The notes under the pieces were generated by a model that was not told the origin of the DNA, ran no database searches, and saw only the letters and a program-made list of their open reading frames with translations. Of a DNA stretch of 64,000 nt, positions 50,342 through 60,839 are shown piece by piece. This DNA comes from Prorocentrum cordatum. Taxonomy: Eukaryota; Sar; Dinophyceae; Prorocentrales; Prorocentraceae. Each line of letters begins with the position of its first letter. The first letter of the stretch is position 1. Location: NCBI GenBank assembly GCA_963575745.1, contig CAUYUJ010002769.1:479501-543500 (forward strand), given 5' to 3'. The translations under genes were made by a program, and so were the position numbers.

Positions 50342-53300
50342 CTGATGGGGGCCGAGCGACCGAGGGCCAGCCGAGGGCCAGGCGCGACCACAGCAACCGA
50401 CGGACAACCGACGAAGAGCCGAAAAATGAAGGAGCTGACGAGGAAGGGGCTGACGAGAGACCGAGCGACCGAGGGCCAGCCGAAGGCCAGGCGAGACCAC
50501 AGCAACCGACGGACAGCCGACGCCCAACCGACAAACAAAATCAACACCAGCCAGGAAGGGGCTGGCGAGACACCGAGCGACCGAGGGCCAGCCGAGGGCC
50601 AAGCGCGACCACAGCAACCGACGGACAACCTAGAAATAACCAGAAACAGCCCGGATAGGGCAGACGAAAGACCGCGCGACCGAGGGCCAGCCGAGGACCA
50701 GGCGCGACCACAGCAACCGGCAGACAACCGACGGACAACCGATAAATAACCAAGACCAGCCAGGAAGGGGCAGACGAATGACCAAGCGACCGAAGGTCAG
50801 TCGCGGGCCAGGCGCGCCACAGCAACAAGCGGACGACCGACGGACAACCGAACAAATACCCAAAACAAACAAGCAAGGGGCATGCGAGAGACCGAGCTAC
50901 CGAGGGCCAGCCGGGGGCCAGGCGCGACCGCAGCAACCGACTGACAGCCGAAAACAAACAAAACAAACCAGCGAGGAAGAGGCAGACGAGAGACCGAGCG
51001 ACCGAGGGCTAGCCGAAGGCCAGGCGCGACCACAACTACCGACGGAAGACCGACGGAAAACAAACAAAAAAACCAACGCCAGCCAGGAGGGGGCAGACGA
51101 TAACGCGAGCGACCGAAGGCCAGCCAAGGGCCAGGCGCGACCACAGCAACCGACGGACAACCGACGGACAAACGAAACAACGCCCAATGCCGGCCAGGAA
51201 AGGGCAGACGAGAAACCAAGCGACCGAGGCCCAGCCGAGGGCAAGGCGCGACCACGGCAACCGACGGACAACTGGCGGACAGCCGAAAAAATAACCAAAA
51301 TCACGCAGGAAGGGGCAGACGAGAGACCGCGCGACCGAGGGCCAGCCGAGGGGCCAGGCGCGACCGCGGCAACCGACGGGCCACCGACGGACGCGCGAAG
51401 AACAACCAAAACCAGCCAAGGAGCGGGAGGCGGGAGGCCGAGCGACCGAGGGCCGGCCGAGGGCCAGGCGCGACCGCAGCAATCGACGGACAACCGACGG
51501 ACAACCGAAAAATAGCCCAAACCAGCCAGGAAGAAGCAGACCAGAGACCGAGCGACCGAGGGCCAGCCGAGGGCCAGGCGCGCGCGCAGCAACCGACGGA
51601 CCACCGACGGACCACCGAAGACAAAAAAACAAAACTAGCTAGGAATAGGCAAACGAGAAAGCGAGCGACCGAGGGCCGGCCGAGGGCCGGGCGCGACCGC
51701 AGCAATCGACGGACAACCGACGGACAACCGAAAAATAGCCCAAACCAGCCAGGAAGGGGCAGACCAGAGACCGAGCGATCGAGGGCCAGCCGAGGGCCAG
51801 GCGCGCACGCAGCAACCGACGGACCACCGAAGACAAAAAACAAAACTAGCTGGGAATAAGCAAACGAGACAACGAGCGACCGAGGGCCGACCGAGGGCCA
51901 GGCGCGACCGCAGCAATCGACGGACAACCGACGGACAACCGAAAAATAGCCCAAACCAGCCAGGAAGGGGCAGACCAGAGACCGAGCGACCGAGGGCCAG
52001 CCGAGGGCCAGGCGCGCGCGCAGCAACCGACGGACCACCGACGGACCACCGAAGACAAAAAAACAAAACTAGCTAGGAATAGGCAAACGAGAAAGCGAGC
52101 GACCGAGGGCCGGCCGAGGGCCGGGCGCGACCGCAGCAATCGACGGACAACCGACGGACAACCGAAAAATAGCCCAAACCAGCCAGGAAGGGGCAGACCA
52201 GAGACCGAGCGATCGAGGGCCAGCCGAGGGCCAGGCGCGCACGCAGCAACCGACGGACCACCGAAGACAAAAAACAAAACTAGCTGGGAATAAGCAAACG
52301 AGAAACGAGCGACCGAGGGCCGACCGAGGGCCAGGCGCGACCGCAGCAATCGACGGACAACCGACGGACAACCGAAAAATAAACAAAACCAGCCAGGAAG
52401 GGGCAGACCAGAGACCGAGCGACCGAGGGCCAGCCGAGGGCCAGGCGCGCACGCAGCAAGCGACGGACCACCGACGGACCACCGAAGACAAAAAACAAAA
52501 CTAGCCAGGAATAGGCAAACGAGAAAACGAGCGACCGAAGGCCAGCCGAGGGCCAGGCGCGATCACAGCAACCGACGGACAACCGACGGACAACCGAAAA
52601 ATAACCAAAACCAGCCAGGAAGGGGCAGACCAGAGACCGAGCGACCGAGGGCCAGCCGAGGGCCAGGCGCGCGCGCAGCAACCGACGGACCACCGACGGA
52701 CCACCGAAAACAGAACACAAAACGAGCCAGGGGTAGGCAAACGAGAAAACGAGCGACCGAAGGCCAGCCGAGGGCCAGGCGCGATCACAGCAACCGACGG
52801 ACAACCGACGGACAACCGAAAAATAACCAAAACCAGCCAGGAAGGGGCAGACCAGAGACCGAGCGACCGAAGGTCCAGCCGAGGGCAAAGCGCGACCACA
52901 GCAACCGACGGACAAACGACGGACAACAAGAACAAAAAAACCAAACCAGCCAGGAGTAGGCAAACGACAAAAACGAGCGACCGAAGGCCAGCCGAGGGCC
53001 AGGCGCGATCACAGCAACCGACGGACAACCGACGGACAACCGAAAAATAACCAAAACCAGCCAGGAAGGGGCAGACCGGAGTCCGAGCGACCGAAGGTCC
53101 AGCCGAGGGCAAGGCGCGACCACAGCAACCGACGGACAAACGACGGACAACAGGAACAAAAAACACAGCCGGGAAGAAGCAGGCGAGAGACCGAGCAACC
53201 GAGGGCCAGCCGAGGGCCAGGCGCGACCACGGCAACCGACGGACAACCGACGGACCAAAGAAACATACCCAGAACGAGCCAGGAAGTGTCAGACGAAACA

Positions 53301-54128
53301 CCGAGCGGCCGAAGGCCAGCCGAGGGCCAGGCGCGACCACAACAACCGACGGACAACCGACGGACGACCGAGAAATAACCCAAACCAGCCAGGACGGAGC
53401 AGACGAGCAACCGAGCGACCGCGGGCCAGCCGAAGGCCAGGCGCGACTGCGGCAACCGACGGACCACCGACTGACAACCGAAAAAAAAAAAAAATGCCAG
53501 GAAGGGGCCGGCGAGAGACCGAGCGACCGAGGGCCAGCCGAAAGCCGCGCGAGACCACAGCAATCGACGGACAACCGACAGAAAACCGAAACAAACAAAC
53601 AAAAACAAATAGGAAAGGGCAGACGAGAAACCGAGCGACGAAGGGCCAGTCGAGGGCCAGGGGCGACCGCGGCAACCGACGGACAACCGAATAAATACCC
53701 AAAAACAAACCAGGAAAGGGCATGCGAGAGACCGAGCTACCGAGGGCCAGCCGAGGGCCAGGCGCGACCACGGCAACCGACGGACAACCGAAAAATAACC
53801 AAAACCAGCCAGGAAAGGGCAGACCAAAGACCGAGCGACCGAGGGCCAGCAGAGGGCCAGGCGCGACCACGGACCGCGGCAACCGACGGACACCCGACAA
53901 AAAACACAAAACCAGCTAGGAAGGGGCAGACGAGAGACCGAGCGACCGAGGGCCAGCCGAGGGCCAGGCGCGACCGCAGCAACCGACGGACAACCGACGG
54001 ACAAAACAAAAAAAAAACAGAAAGGGGCAGGCGAGAAACCGAACGACCGAGAGCCAGCCGAGGGCCAGGCGCGACCATGGCAACCGACGGACATCCGAAA
54101 AATAACCTAAACCAGCCAGGAAGAGTCT
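50342..54128 (+). repeat. ~108-bp satellite, main block (about 35 units)
   Basis: Units of 100-115 bp: CCGAGCGACCGAGGGCCAGC, then CGAGGGCCAGGCGCGACC, CAACCGACGGACAACCGACG and a variable A-rich spacer. In 51540-52500 a higher-order unit of four monomers repeats: CTAGCTAGGAATAGGC lies at about 51635 and 52069 (434 bp apart), and AGCTGGGAATAAGC at 51847 and 52282 (435 bp apart). Long open frames on both strands (Arg/Pro/Ser/Leu-rich) are due to the repeat. Confidence 0.95.
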
Positions 54129-54755
54129 GAAATGACTCTGGTAGGTCATATTGCATCCAATTCCATGTCGAAGGAATGCGATATGGGGTGTGGATGAGTA
54201 AGATAGGATGAGATCGATGTAATGATCTTTCCAGAACGTAGCGAATACCAAGTCAGGTATCCGGGCAAATAGGGCGCGCGTGCCTTGAGCCATAAGACAG
54301 CGACGCGCAGGCTATACTCCCGATTATCTATAACATCTCCCAAAGAGCTACCCTTAAAGTCGGGGAGGGGGGGGGGGAGACGGAGAGTAAAGCCGCGCGG
54401 TCGCTAGGCTCTCGACAGGCGCGCAACTCTGTTTGCAAGGAAAACGATATGCGCAGTCTGGCCAACCACCAGACTGAAGGGCGAGATGATTCGCCGGCGA
54501 GTTTCCTCGCACAACTTTTCCACGCATGCACAGGATAGCCCCTCGGATAGACAAGGGCTATCGGCCCGGCTAGAGGTAAGCCAAACAGGCTATTCCCCTC
54601 GGGGCAAAAGGGTATTAAGGCAAAGAGCCTGAACCAACCTGAACAGGCTCGTTGCCAAGCGTGAAAAGTATGGCTCGCTTCCGAGCAGGAAAGAGGGCGC
54701 CTCCGTATTAGGCGCCCGCGCTGGCAAACTGGACCGCAGGGGCAACAAGGACAGA
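54129..54755 (-). other. 3' flank of the copia-type element, possibly its LTR
   Basis: Unique sequence between the satellite and the end of the polyprotein. An LTR would be expected here, and TG-starting and CA-ending points can be found (for example a TGACTCTGGTAGGTCA palindrome at 54133). The other LTR would lie beyond the window, so neither edge can be confirmed. I see no clear polypurine tract next to the last codon. Confidence 0.35.
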
Positions 54756-55835
54756 CTAAAATTGATTCGACTTAGGTTTGGTTTTGTCCTCGGGGCCCCG
54801 AAAGGGAACAAACTGCTTCACGTCATACTGAAATGACTGAGCGCCTGACATCACTTCCAAAAGCAGCTCCCGATCGATACTCCCCTTTGTATGCCCGTCT
54901 GCGGTCATGTCTCTAGTGTCACACCACTGTACGTTATGCACTATACCTATATCCATGAGCTCACGTTTCCAGCTGATATGTCCCAGCAAAGTACGTGTCG
55001 TCGGTACCTTAAGGTCTTTGCGGGATAACGATTTGTATACAGACTCAGCGTCTATAGTAAGGGATACTTTGATAGCTAGGCCTCCAACTTCACGCATATC
55101 TCGTAGTTGTCGTGGGGTAAGTGCTCCGGCCTTGAGCTCGTGGGGAGTGATGAGCGTGGGGTAGCACTCATCAAGATTATGTGCAGCTGCACGTGCCTCA
55201 GCGGCATAGCTGGACCCCACCTGCAGTCGGTGTGACTCGCATAGTCCGTCGCAAAGGTGAACGACGGATTTGCCTTGGGGCGAGTTTCCTCGCCGTAATA
55301 CGTTAGCCCCACGAATACCGTAGCCCTTGGTTTTATCGCCCTCCTCCCCGGTGAGTTTCCGATACCCCGAATCACTATGTATGTCCACTTCATTCGTCGG
55401 TTTCATCCGAGGGAAGGTGATGCGTTTCGGGCTGCTGATCAGCTTTCGTGTCACAGCATTCAGTCGTCTGACTTGTAAGTTGGTGGGCTCTTGGATCTTC
55501 TGGAGAGATACCACATGCACCATGAGCCAGACTTGAGTAAGAAGGGCATAAGCGAAAGCTCCTCGCAGGCTAACGAATATGTCGGTGATGAGCTTGGTAG
55601 CCTTGGCGTCTGCCGCTGCTCCCGTAAGCTCAGGATGTGTGATCGGGCGTAGTTGTTTAATATACTCGTCGTGGTCCATGATCACATCCCCTTGGTCATT
55701 CTTCGTGTAGCGAACGGCGCAGTTGGTGTAAGAATGTTTGTTGAGCTTACATTTACCAAACACCTTTTCGACACGTTGTACATAGTCGTCTACGTTTTTC
55801 TCTAGGCCTGTCATATTGATGTCGTCGGTTTTTTG
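54756..55835 (-). pseudogene. Copia RT C-terminal part and RNase H
   Basis: The frame opens with the RT catalytic box KTDDINMTGLEKNVDDYVQR at about 55830, which belongs directly after LLTAK of the upstream RT frame, then the thumb region (VRYTKNDQGDVIMDHDEYIK). RNase H follows: VDIHSDSGYRKL (first Asp, about 55385), SSYAAEARAAAHNL (Glu, about 55205), SLTIDAESVYKSLS (Asp, about 55050) and DTRDMTADGHTKG (last Asp, about 54905). All four acidic residues are present. The frame ends at 54756 after PKSNQF. It is out of phase with the upstream RT, so the copy is not functional as read. Confidence 0.85.
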
Positions 55836-56874
55836 CTGTTAATAGATCCTGACTGAATTCAAATTCAGGATCGTAGCTTGTCGGTGTAAGGCCGATAGCT
55901 CGAGTAGTCGTACGAAGCTTGAGGGAGAGCGCTCTCGGGGCGTCCTGTATACCCGTTCCTGGCTTGAGGCACCTGAGGCAGTGTCGGCTTTCATCATAGG
56001 AAGAGAAGCCTGGTAAGGTGCGAAGCACCTGGGCACTTCCTGGTGGAAGGGCGAAGCAAACCATGCGAGTCTCCTCGCCGGTGGCATGAGCAAGTTCATC
56101 ATATGTCAGTCCTTTGAGGAACGCTTTGTCGATATCCATAGATGCTAAGATCCATTCTGGATGACATGCCACCTCACTTGCCAGGAGCCTCTGGGACTGT
56201 CGGCGGGCAGTTCCCGAGAAGGTTCCTACATCGAAAGCCTCCGTGTCCATGAATCCGCGGATGACAAGTCTAAGACGGACAGTTTTAACATTCTCGGTGT
56301 CTACTTTCACAAACTTCCACTTGTACACATATCTTGATGTCATGATATTGGAAGCTTTTGATCGGTCATACATCTCAAAGCATCGGTTGTCAAGCCAGAT
56401 CTTGAGTTCGGTGTGAAAGGATTCACTAACCTCTTTAGGATGTGCTGCTATGTCGGCTTTGGTGAGTAGGTCGTCTTCCTTGACTACCACGGCAGGTTTA
56501 GCAGCCGATGGTACGTATACTCTCATCGTTGCGACCATGTTTGGTTCGAGCTGTGCGAGTTGGGTCTGATCCAGCACGGTCTTTGACATTTCTGGCTCGA
56601 AACATAGCTCGACATAGGGACCATGTTCATCGCTGTCAAGAGCATAGCCCTCGTCAGGTGTAGTCGAGCATAAAGAGACAAGGCAGGGCTCTTGTTGTTC
56701 AGGCTCGTCTCCGAGCATCTCGGACACAACGGCATCTTCCTCGTCCGCAGCTGCTGAAACCAAGACACATTGGTCGGGCAGCATGGTTGTTGGGACGCAG
56801 TAGAGATAGTCGTCGATAACCATTGTGGGATGAAGGTCCATACGCAACTCATCGTACCACTCCTCCATCATCAT
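55836..56874 (-). pseudogene. Copia RT, N-terminal and central part
   Basis: Begins with an acidic, poorly ordered part (EEDAVVSEMLGDEPEQQEP). RT follows: SRYVYKWKFVKVDTENVKTV (fingers, about 56330), RLRLVIRGFMDTEAFDVGTF (about 56260), SMDIDKAFLKGLTYDELAHA (motif A Asp, about 56140), LPPGSAQVLRTLPGF and GTGIQDAPRALSLKLRTTTR (motif B region, about 55950). Just after EFSQDLLTAK (about 55840) one base is lost, so the DD box is read only in another frame (previous feature). Normally RT copies the element RNA in virus-like particles. Confidence 0.85.
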
Positions 56875-57028
56875 AGCCTCGATGTCGTGTTCCTTGCTTT
56901 ATTCGTAGATTGTAGACAGGCGACCTTCACTTGGTGATGAAACACCTGGGGTGTCTGGAGGAGGCCTGTCTCCAGGCTGGTCGGGTCCTCCAGACGGTGT
57001 GCCCAAGTGTGGATACTTGGCAAGGTCG

Positions 57029-57505
57029 TCATGGAATCCTAGTGAAGGAACTTGTGACATCAGGCACTGGATGATGTCTGGAGTGAGTGCTACCAGTGAT
57101 TTGAAAGATGTTCAGGCCGGTGCCTACACACTCATAACAGTGGAAGGCTGGGTTGACATCGTTGTCGTAGTGGATCAGTGTAGACCCGGTGACGTACTTC
57201 ACTGCAGGTAGATTGAGCACGCTCTTGGCCAATCTCACGGCTACTACGCGCTCAACTCGGAAATAGTTTCGCACGAGATACTGCAGTGCAAGGTGTACGC
57301 GCGGGTGAAACTTGCTGTCGTCGGAAAGAGTGAGGTTTCCCTTGTAGTCTGGAATATAGCCAAAGACTTTGGCAGGTTTCCCTGCATCAAGGTGTGCCAC
57401 ATATGTAAAGGCGGTTTGCATGGCCATGTTGTCCATGCCAAGTTCCCTGGTGAGAAGGCATGTGTAGCGTGTGGCGAGCACCAGGATACATTGCAATTGC
57501 CTCAC
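57029..57505 (-). pseudogene. Copia linker between integrase and RT
   Basis: Frame with ordered-looking sequence (HLDAGKPAKVFGYIPDYKGN, RVHLALQYLVRNYFRVERVV, LIHYDNDVNPAFHCYECVGT) that continues the integrase C-terminal region after a one-base shift near 57.5 kb. No named domain was recognised. Homologous linkers occur in this position in copia-type polyproteins. The gap to 56.87 kb includes stops. Confidence 0.55.
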
Positions 57506-58613
57506 GCGTTCCTGCCTTGACGACTACGTGTCCTCGTTCAGGCACGTTACGAATCACAGGGAACGGGCCATTCCAGCCTCCATGCTCGTCCTTAGTGGCC
57601 GTAGGTCGGTGATAATCGACCAAGTCCCCAGCTGAGTATAGGCGAGCACCATCTGGGGCTGTTTTAGCCCTGAGGGCACGGTTCGTCTTCGCTACCGCCG
57701 TGGCTTGAGTTATTGCTTCCAGGCTGACTTCCCTCACGCGGCGTTCGCTTTCGTGGCCTGACGTCTCGGGTCCCTTGGGGAAGTCAAGGGTGTCGAGGTC
57801 AGGAAGGAAAGAGGGCTGTCGCCCAGTGTGTGCTCGGTATGGCGATACTCCGCTGTGAAGCGTGAAAGCGTTAGTGACGAAGATGCCTTCGGCCAGTACT
57901 CTAGTGAATACAATGGGGATGTTGTGTCTGTTCAGCTCTTCCTCAATCATGTGGAGAGTGCCCCTAAGAATGCCATTGCGTGACTCGATCGAGGTCGCGT
58001 GCTGGCCAGGCGCTCGGATACGAAGTGCCGTACCCTTATTCGCCATCATGGCCTTGGCAGTTTCATGATTGAGGGCGCCTTCTCCATCTGAGTACAAGAC
58101 TTTGAAGGGTCCATGATAGGCGATCCAGCAGTAGTGGTAGGCGTCGAGTATAGTGTCACGTTCTCTATCGGGAACTGCTTGGCCTGCTGCCAGGCGAATA
58201 CATCGGTCCATAATGTGGAATATTGTCCGTTTCTGGTAAAACATGAGATCTACTTCGCCTTCGTCAAGCCAAGTTCCAGGAAGGCTTACGGAAGGTAGCG
58301 TAGAGTTACCTGGGCGCTCCCATGCTCTACACTCCCGACAGGTGTCGCAGATTTCTTTGATCATATTTAATCGAACATTATCCAGCCCCACTTTATCTAG
58401 GATCAGCCTCATCTTGGGTTCCTTCGCATGATACCACCGTAGGTGCAGTTTGCGGAGTTCCTTTGACTGCGTGAGGTTCATGACTACGGAGGTTTTGCAG
58501 ACTGTGTTGGATGTCAAATCTCGCCCAGTCGGGCAGTCGTGGAGCCCCCGAGCCGGTTGAGGCAAGAGGGTTCCTCGTAGCTCTCCGCAGTCGGTCTCCT
58601 TCATCAACTGCAT
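57387..58613 (-). pseudogene. Copia integrase
   Basis: N-terminal HHCC zinc-binding region: LHLRWYHAKEPKMRLILDKV with IKEICDTCREC (about 58325-58440). Catalytic core: GEVDLMFYQKRTIF (first Asp, about 58255), KVLYSDGEGALNHETAKAMM (second Asp, about 58095) and PGQHATSIESRNGILRGTL (Glu, about 57985), giving a D,D-E triad. SH3-like end: SAGDLVDYHRPTATKDEHGG and WNGPFPVIRN, then HVVVKAG (about 57525), after which the frame shifts. The first ~50 residues, up to about 58.46 kb, overlap another open frame and may not be coding. Integrase joins the cDNA to host DNA. Confidence 0.85.
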
Positions 58614-58619
58614 CTGGTG

Positions 58620-59598
58620 GTGGAGGTATGCCTTGCAAGCGACCGCGGCGGACCGCTACCTTTGGTGGTTCGCCCGACGACGCGGAAGGCGTGTTTCCAC
58701 GCTCGGGCGCGTCTCGCAGCATGTCATAACTGCTAGCGCCAGATGTAGGATCAGCGTTCCCAAAGGCGCGTGGTCGTGGTGGCCTAGCATGAGCACCCTG
58801 ACGGCCACCCGATGCCGAAGCTTGGCCCTCACCAGGCTTGGGTAAGGGTTTCCACCAAGCTGGCACAATGCGGCCCTCGGGATCATGATCATCTGGGAGT
58901 TTGAATGGCTCGGCAAAGCGGCATTTGCCGGGCTCAGTGTCGAGGTGGTTCTTAACACCCTTGCTTCTCGTAAGATCCCTCTGGCATGCAGGGCATGGCC
59001 AGTACACAGAGATGGAGTCATGATACTTACACTGTGTAGGGTCTCTGTTGTGGCTGGGACTGTCCTTACGGACGTTGTCGATACATGCTGGGCATGTGGC
59101 CACTTTTGGGATGAGACGGTCACCGATGCGTCTCATACCCTCTCCTGGTTCAGCTTGATCAGGGAGGTCGGTAGGATAAGCATGAGCAGTTCGTGCAGGC
59201 GCGTTTCCGCGCGCATTATCGATGGTTTTCGCCAGATAGACGGCTTCCACAAAGACAGACTGCAGTCGTCGAGTGTATTTTTGTGCCAGTGAAAGCTCCT
59301 TGTCGCACGGCTGTGCATGCACATGCTGACCGTTGCACTTGAGTCGCTCAAAGGGTTTAAGAATTGTCTCGTCGTTGCTGGTGATATTTGTCGGCCTCTT
59401 GACATAGTCACCAGCCGTATCCTTAAGTCCCGTCGCACATTGGTCGATGCGTACGGTCGTGATATGAGGTCGGTCGGCAAGTTCTTTCCATGGGGGAATA
59501 TCAGCCACCCATGTCCCTGTGGGTTGTTCGCGTATAAACCACCTCCGTGCCTTATCTTGTGTGACAGCTATTATACCACAGTAAGGTATGTGTGGCAA
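58620..59598 (-). pseudogene. Copia methyltransferase-like domain (second half) and zinc-finger region
   Basis: LPHIPYCGIIAVTQ, WFIREQPTGTWVADIPPWKE (about 59520; resembles the ENP block of methyltransferases), TVRIDQCATGLKD with YVKRPTNITSND (about 59360-59460), and FERLKCNGQHVHAQP complete the domain begun at 60.8 kb. Next comes a Cys-rich region: TCPACIDNVRKDSP, CKYHDSISVYWPCPACQRDL and NHLDTEPGKCRF (about 58900-59100), probably zinc-binding. It ends in a Pro/Arg-rich linker toward the integrase. The residues just upstream of the first codon (TWEQHHK then TAA) are also recognisable, so the join to the other half lies at about 59629. Confidence 0.7.
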
Positions 59599-59629
59599 AT
59601 CTTATTTGTGGTGCTGTTCCCAAGTGTTA

Positions 59630-60839
59630 TCGGAGGTGAGGGGGTGAGATCGAAGTGGAACGGAGAGCCCCCATACCGGGAAATCGATTTCGGTTTCGTG
59701 TTCGTGCGTGCCGTGCGGGCGAGGCGAAGCTGCGTGGGCGGGCGAGAGAAAGTCTCCTGTGGCTGAGGCGCGGCCGGACCAAATGATTCCCTTCCGGGCG
59801 GCCGGGGCCCGCGGTGTCCGTGTGGCTGAGGCGCGGCCGGACCAAATGATTCCCTTCCGGGCGGCCGGGGGCCCGCGGTGTCCCGCCGGTGTCCCGCTGG
59901 TGTCCCGTGTGGCTGAGGCGCGGCCGGACGAAATGATTCCCTTCCGGGCGGCGGGGGGCCCGCGGTGTCCCGCCGGTGTCCCGTCGGTGTCCCGATTATG
60001 ATGATGATTGATGCTGATGATGATGGTGATGATGATGGCGATGTTGATGTTTTATTTTGATGATCGATAGTGAGATCGGTAGTGCTATCGAGTGTGAGAT
60101 CGAACGTGAGATCGAATGTCAGATCGCTTGTGAGATCGATTGTGAGATCGATTGTGAGACCGAATGTGAGATCGATAATGAGATCGATAGTGAGATCGAT
60201 TGTGAGACCGAATGGGATATCGATTGTGTGATCGATTGTGATATCGATAGTGAGATCGCTAGTGAGACCGAATGTGAGATCGATTGTGGAATCTGTTGTG
60301 AGATCGATAGTCAGATCGATTGTGAGATCGATCGATTGAGTTAGTAGTGAGATCACTATCGGTAATGAGATCGATAGTGATTTCGATAGTGAGATCGATG
60401 ATGATACCGAATGTGGGATCGTTTGTGAGTTCGGTTGTGATATCGATAGTGAGATCGATAGTGAGATGGATAATGAGATCGACAGTGAATTCGATAGAGA
60501 GATCGATAGTGAGGCCAAATGCGAGATCGATTGCGAGATCGATTGTGATAGCGATAGTGAGATCGATAGTGAGACCGAATGTGAGATCGATAATGAGATC
60601 GATAGTGAGCTTGATCGTGATATCGATAGTCAGATCGAATGCGAGATCGATTGTGATATCGATTGCGAGATCAATAGCGAGACCGAATTTGAGATCGACT
60701 GTCGGATCGATTGTGAGATCTATCGGTTGAGATCGAATGTGAGATCGGTAGTGAGTTCGATAGTGAGATCGATCGAGTGCGACGTTGGTCCCTCCCCCCC
60801 CCCTCACCTCCTTATCACCCGAAGGGTGGTCTATGCGGT
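59630..60839 (+). mobile_element. Inverted-end element, copy 3, inserted in the copia element
   Basis: Left end TCGGAGGTGAGGGGGTGAGA; right end CCCCCTCACCTCCTTATCAC then CCGAAGGGTGGTCTATGCGGT. The inner order matches copy 2: conserved left part, GTGTCCCGCCGGTGTCCCG units (about 59876-59995), GAT run, 12-bp array (60060-60772), right end with the CACCC-GAA-GGGTG stem. It interrupts a coding domain: on minus YNYKANY (60840-60860) precedes it and TWEQHH (about 59605-59628) follows it, which places both edges within a few bases. No clear target-site duplication. Confidence 0.85.
60060..60772. repeat. 12-bp GTGAGATCGATA array in copy 3
   Basis: About 59 units of GTGAGATCGATA/T with the same variant classes as in copy 2 (GTGAGACCGAATGT, GTGATATCGATT) but in a different order. 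The two arrays have therefore rearranged independently. Confidence 0.95.

Noticed and set aside
49585-54094. Long frames on both strands across the ~108-bp satellite
   Set aside because: Repeat translations that are interchangeable between strands.
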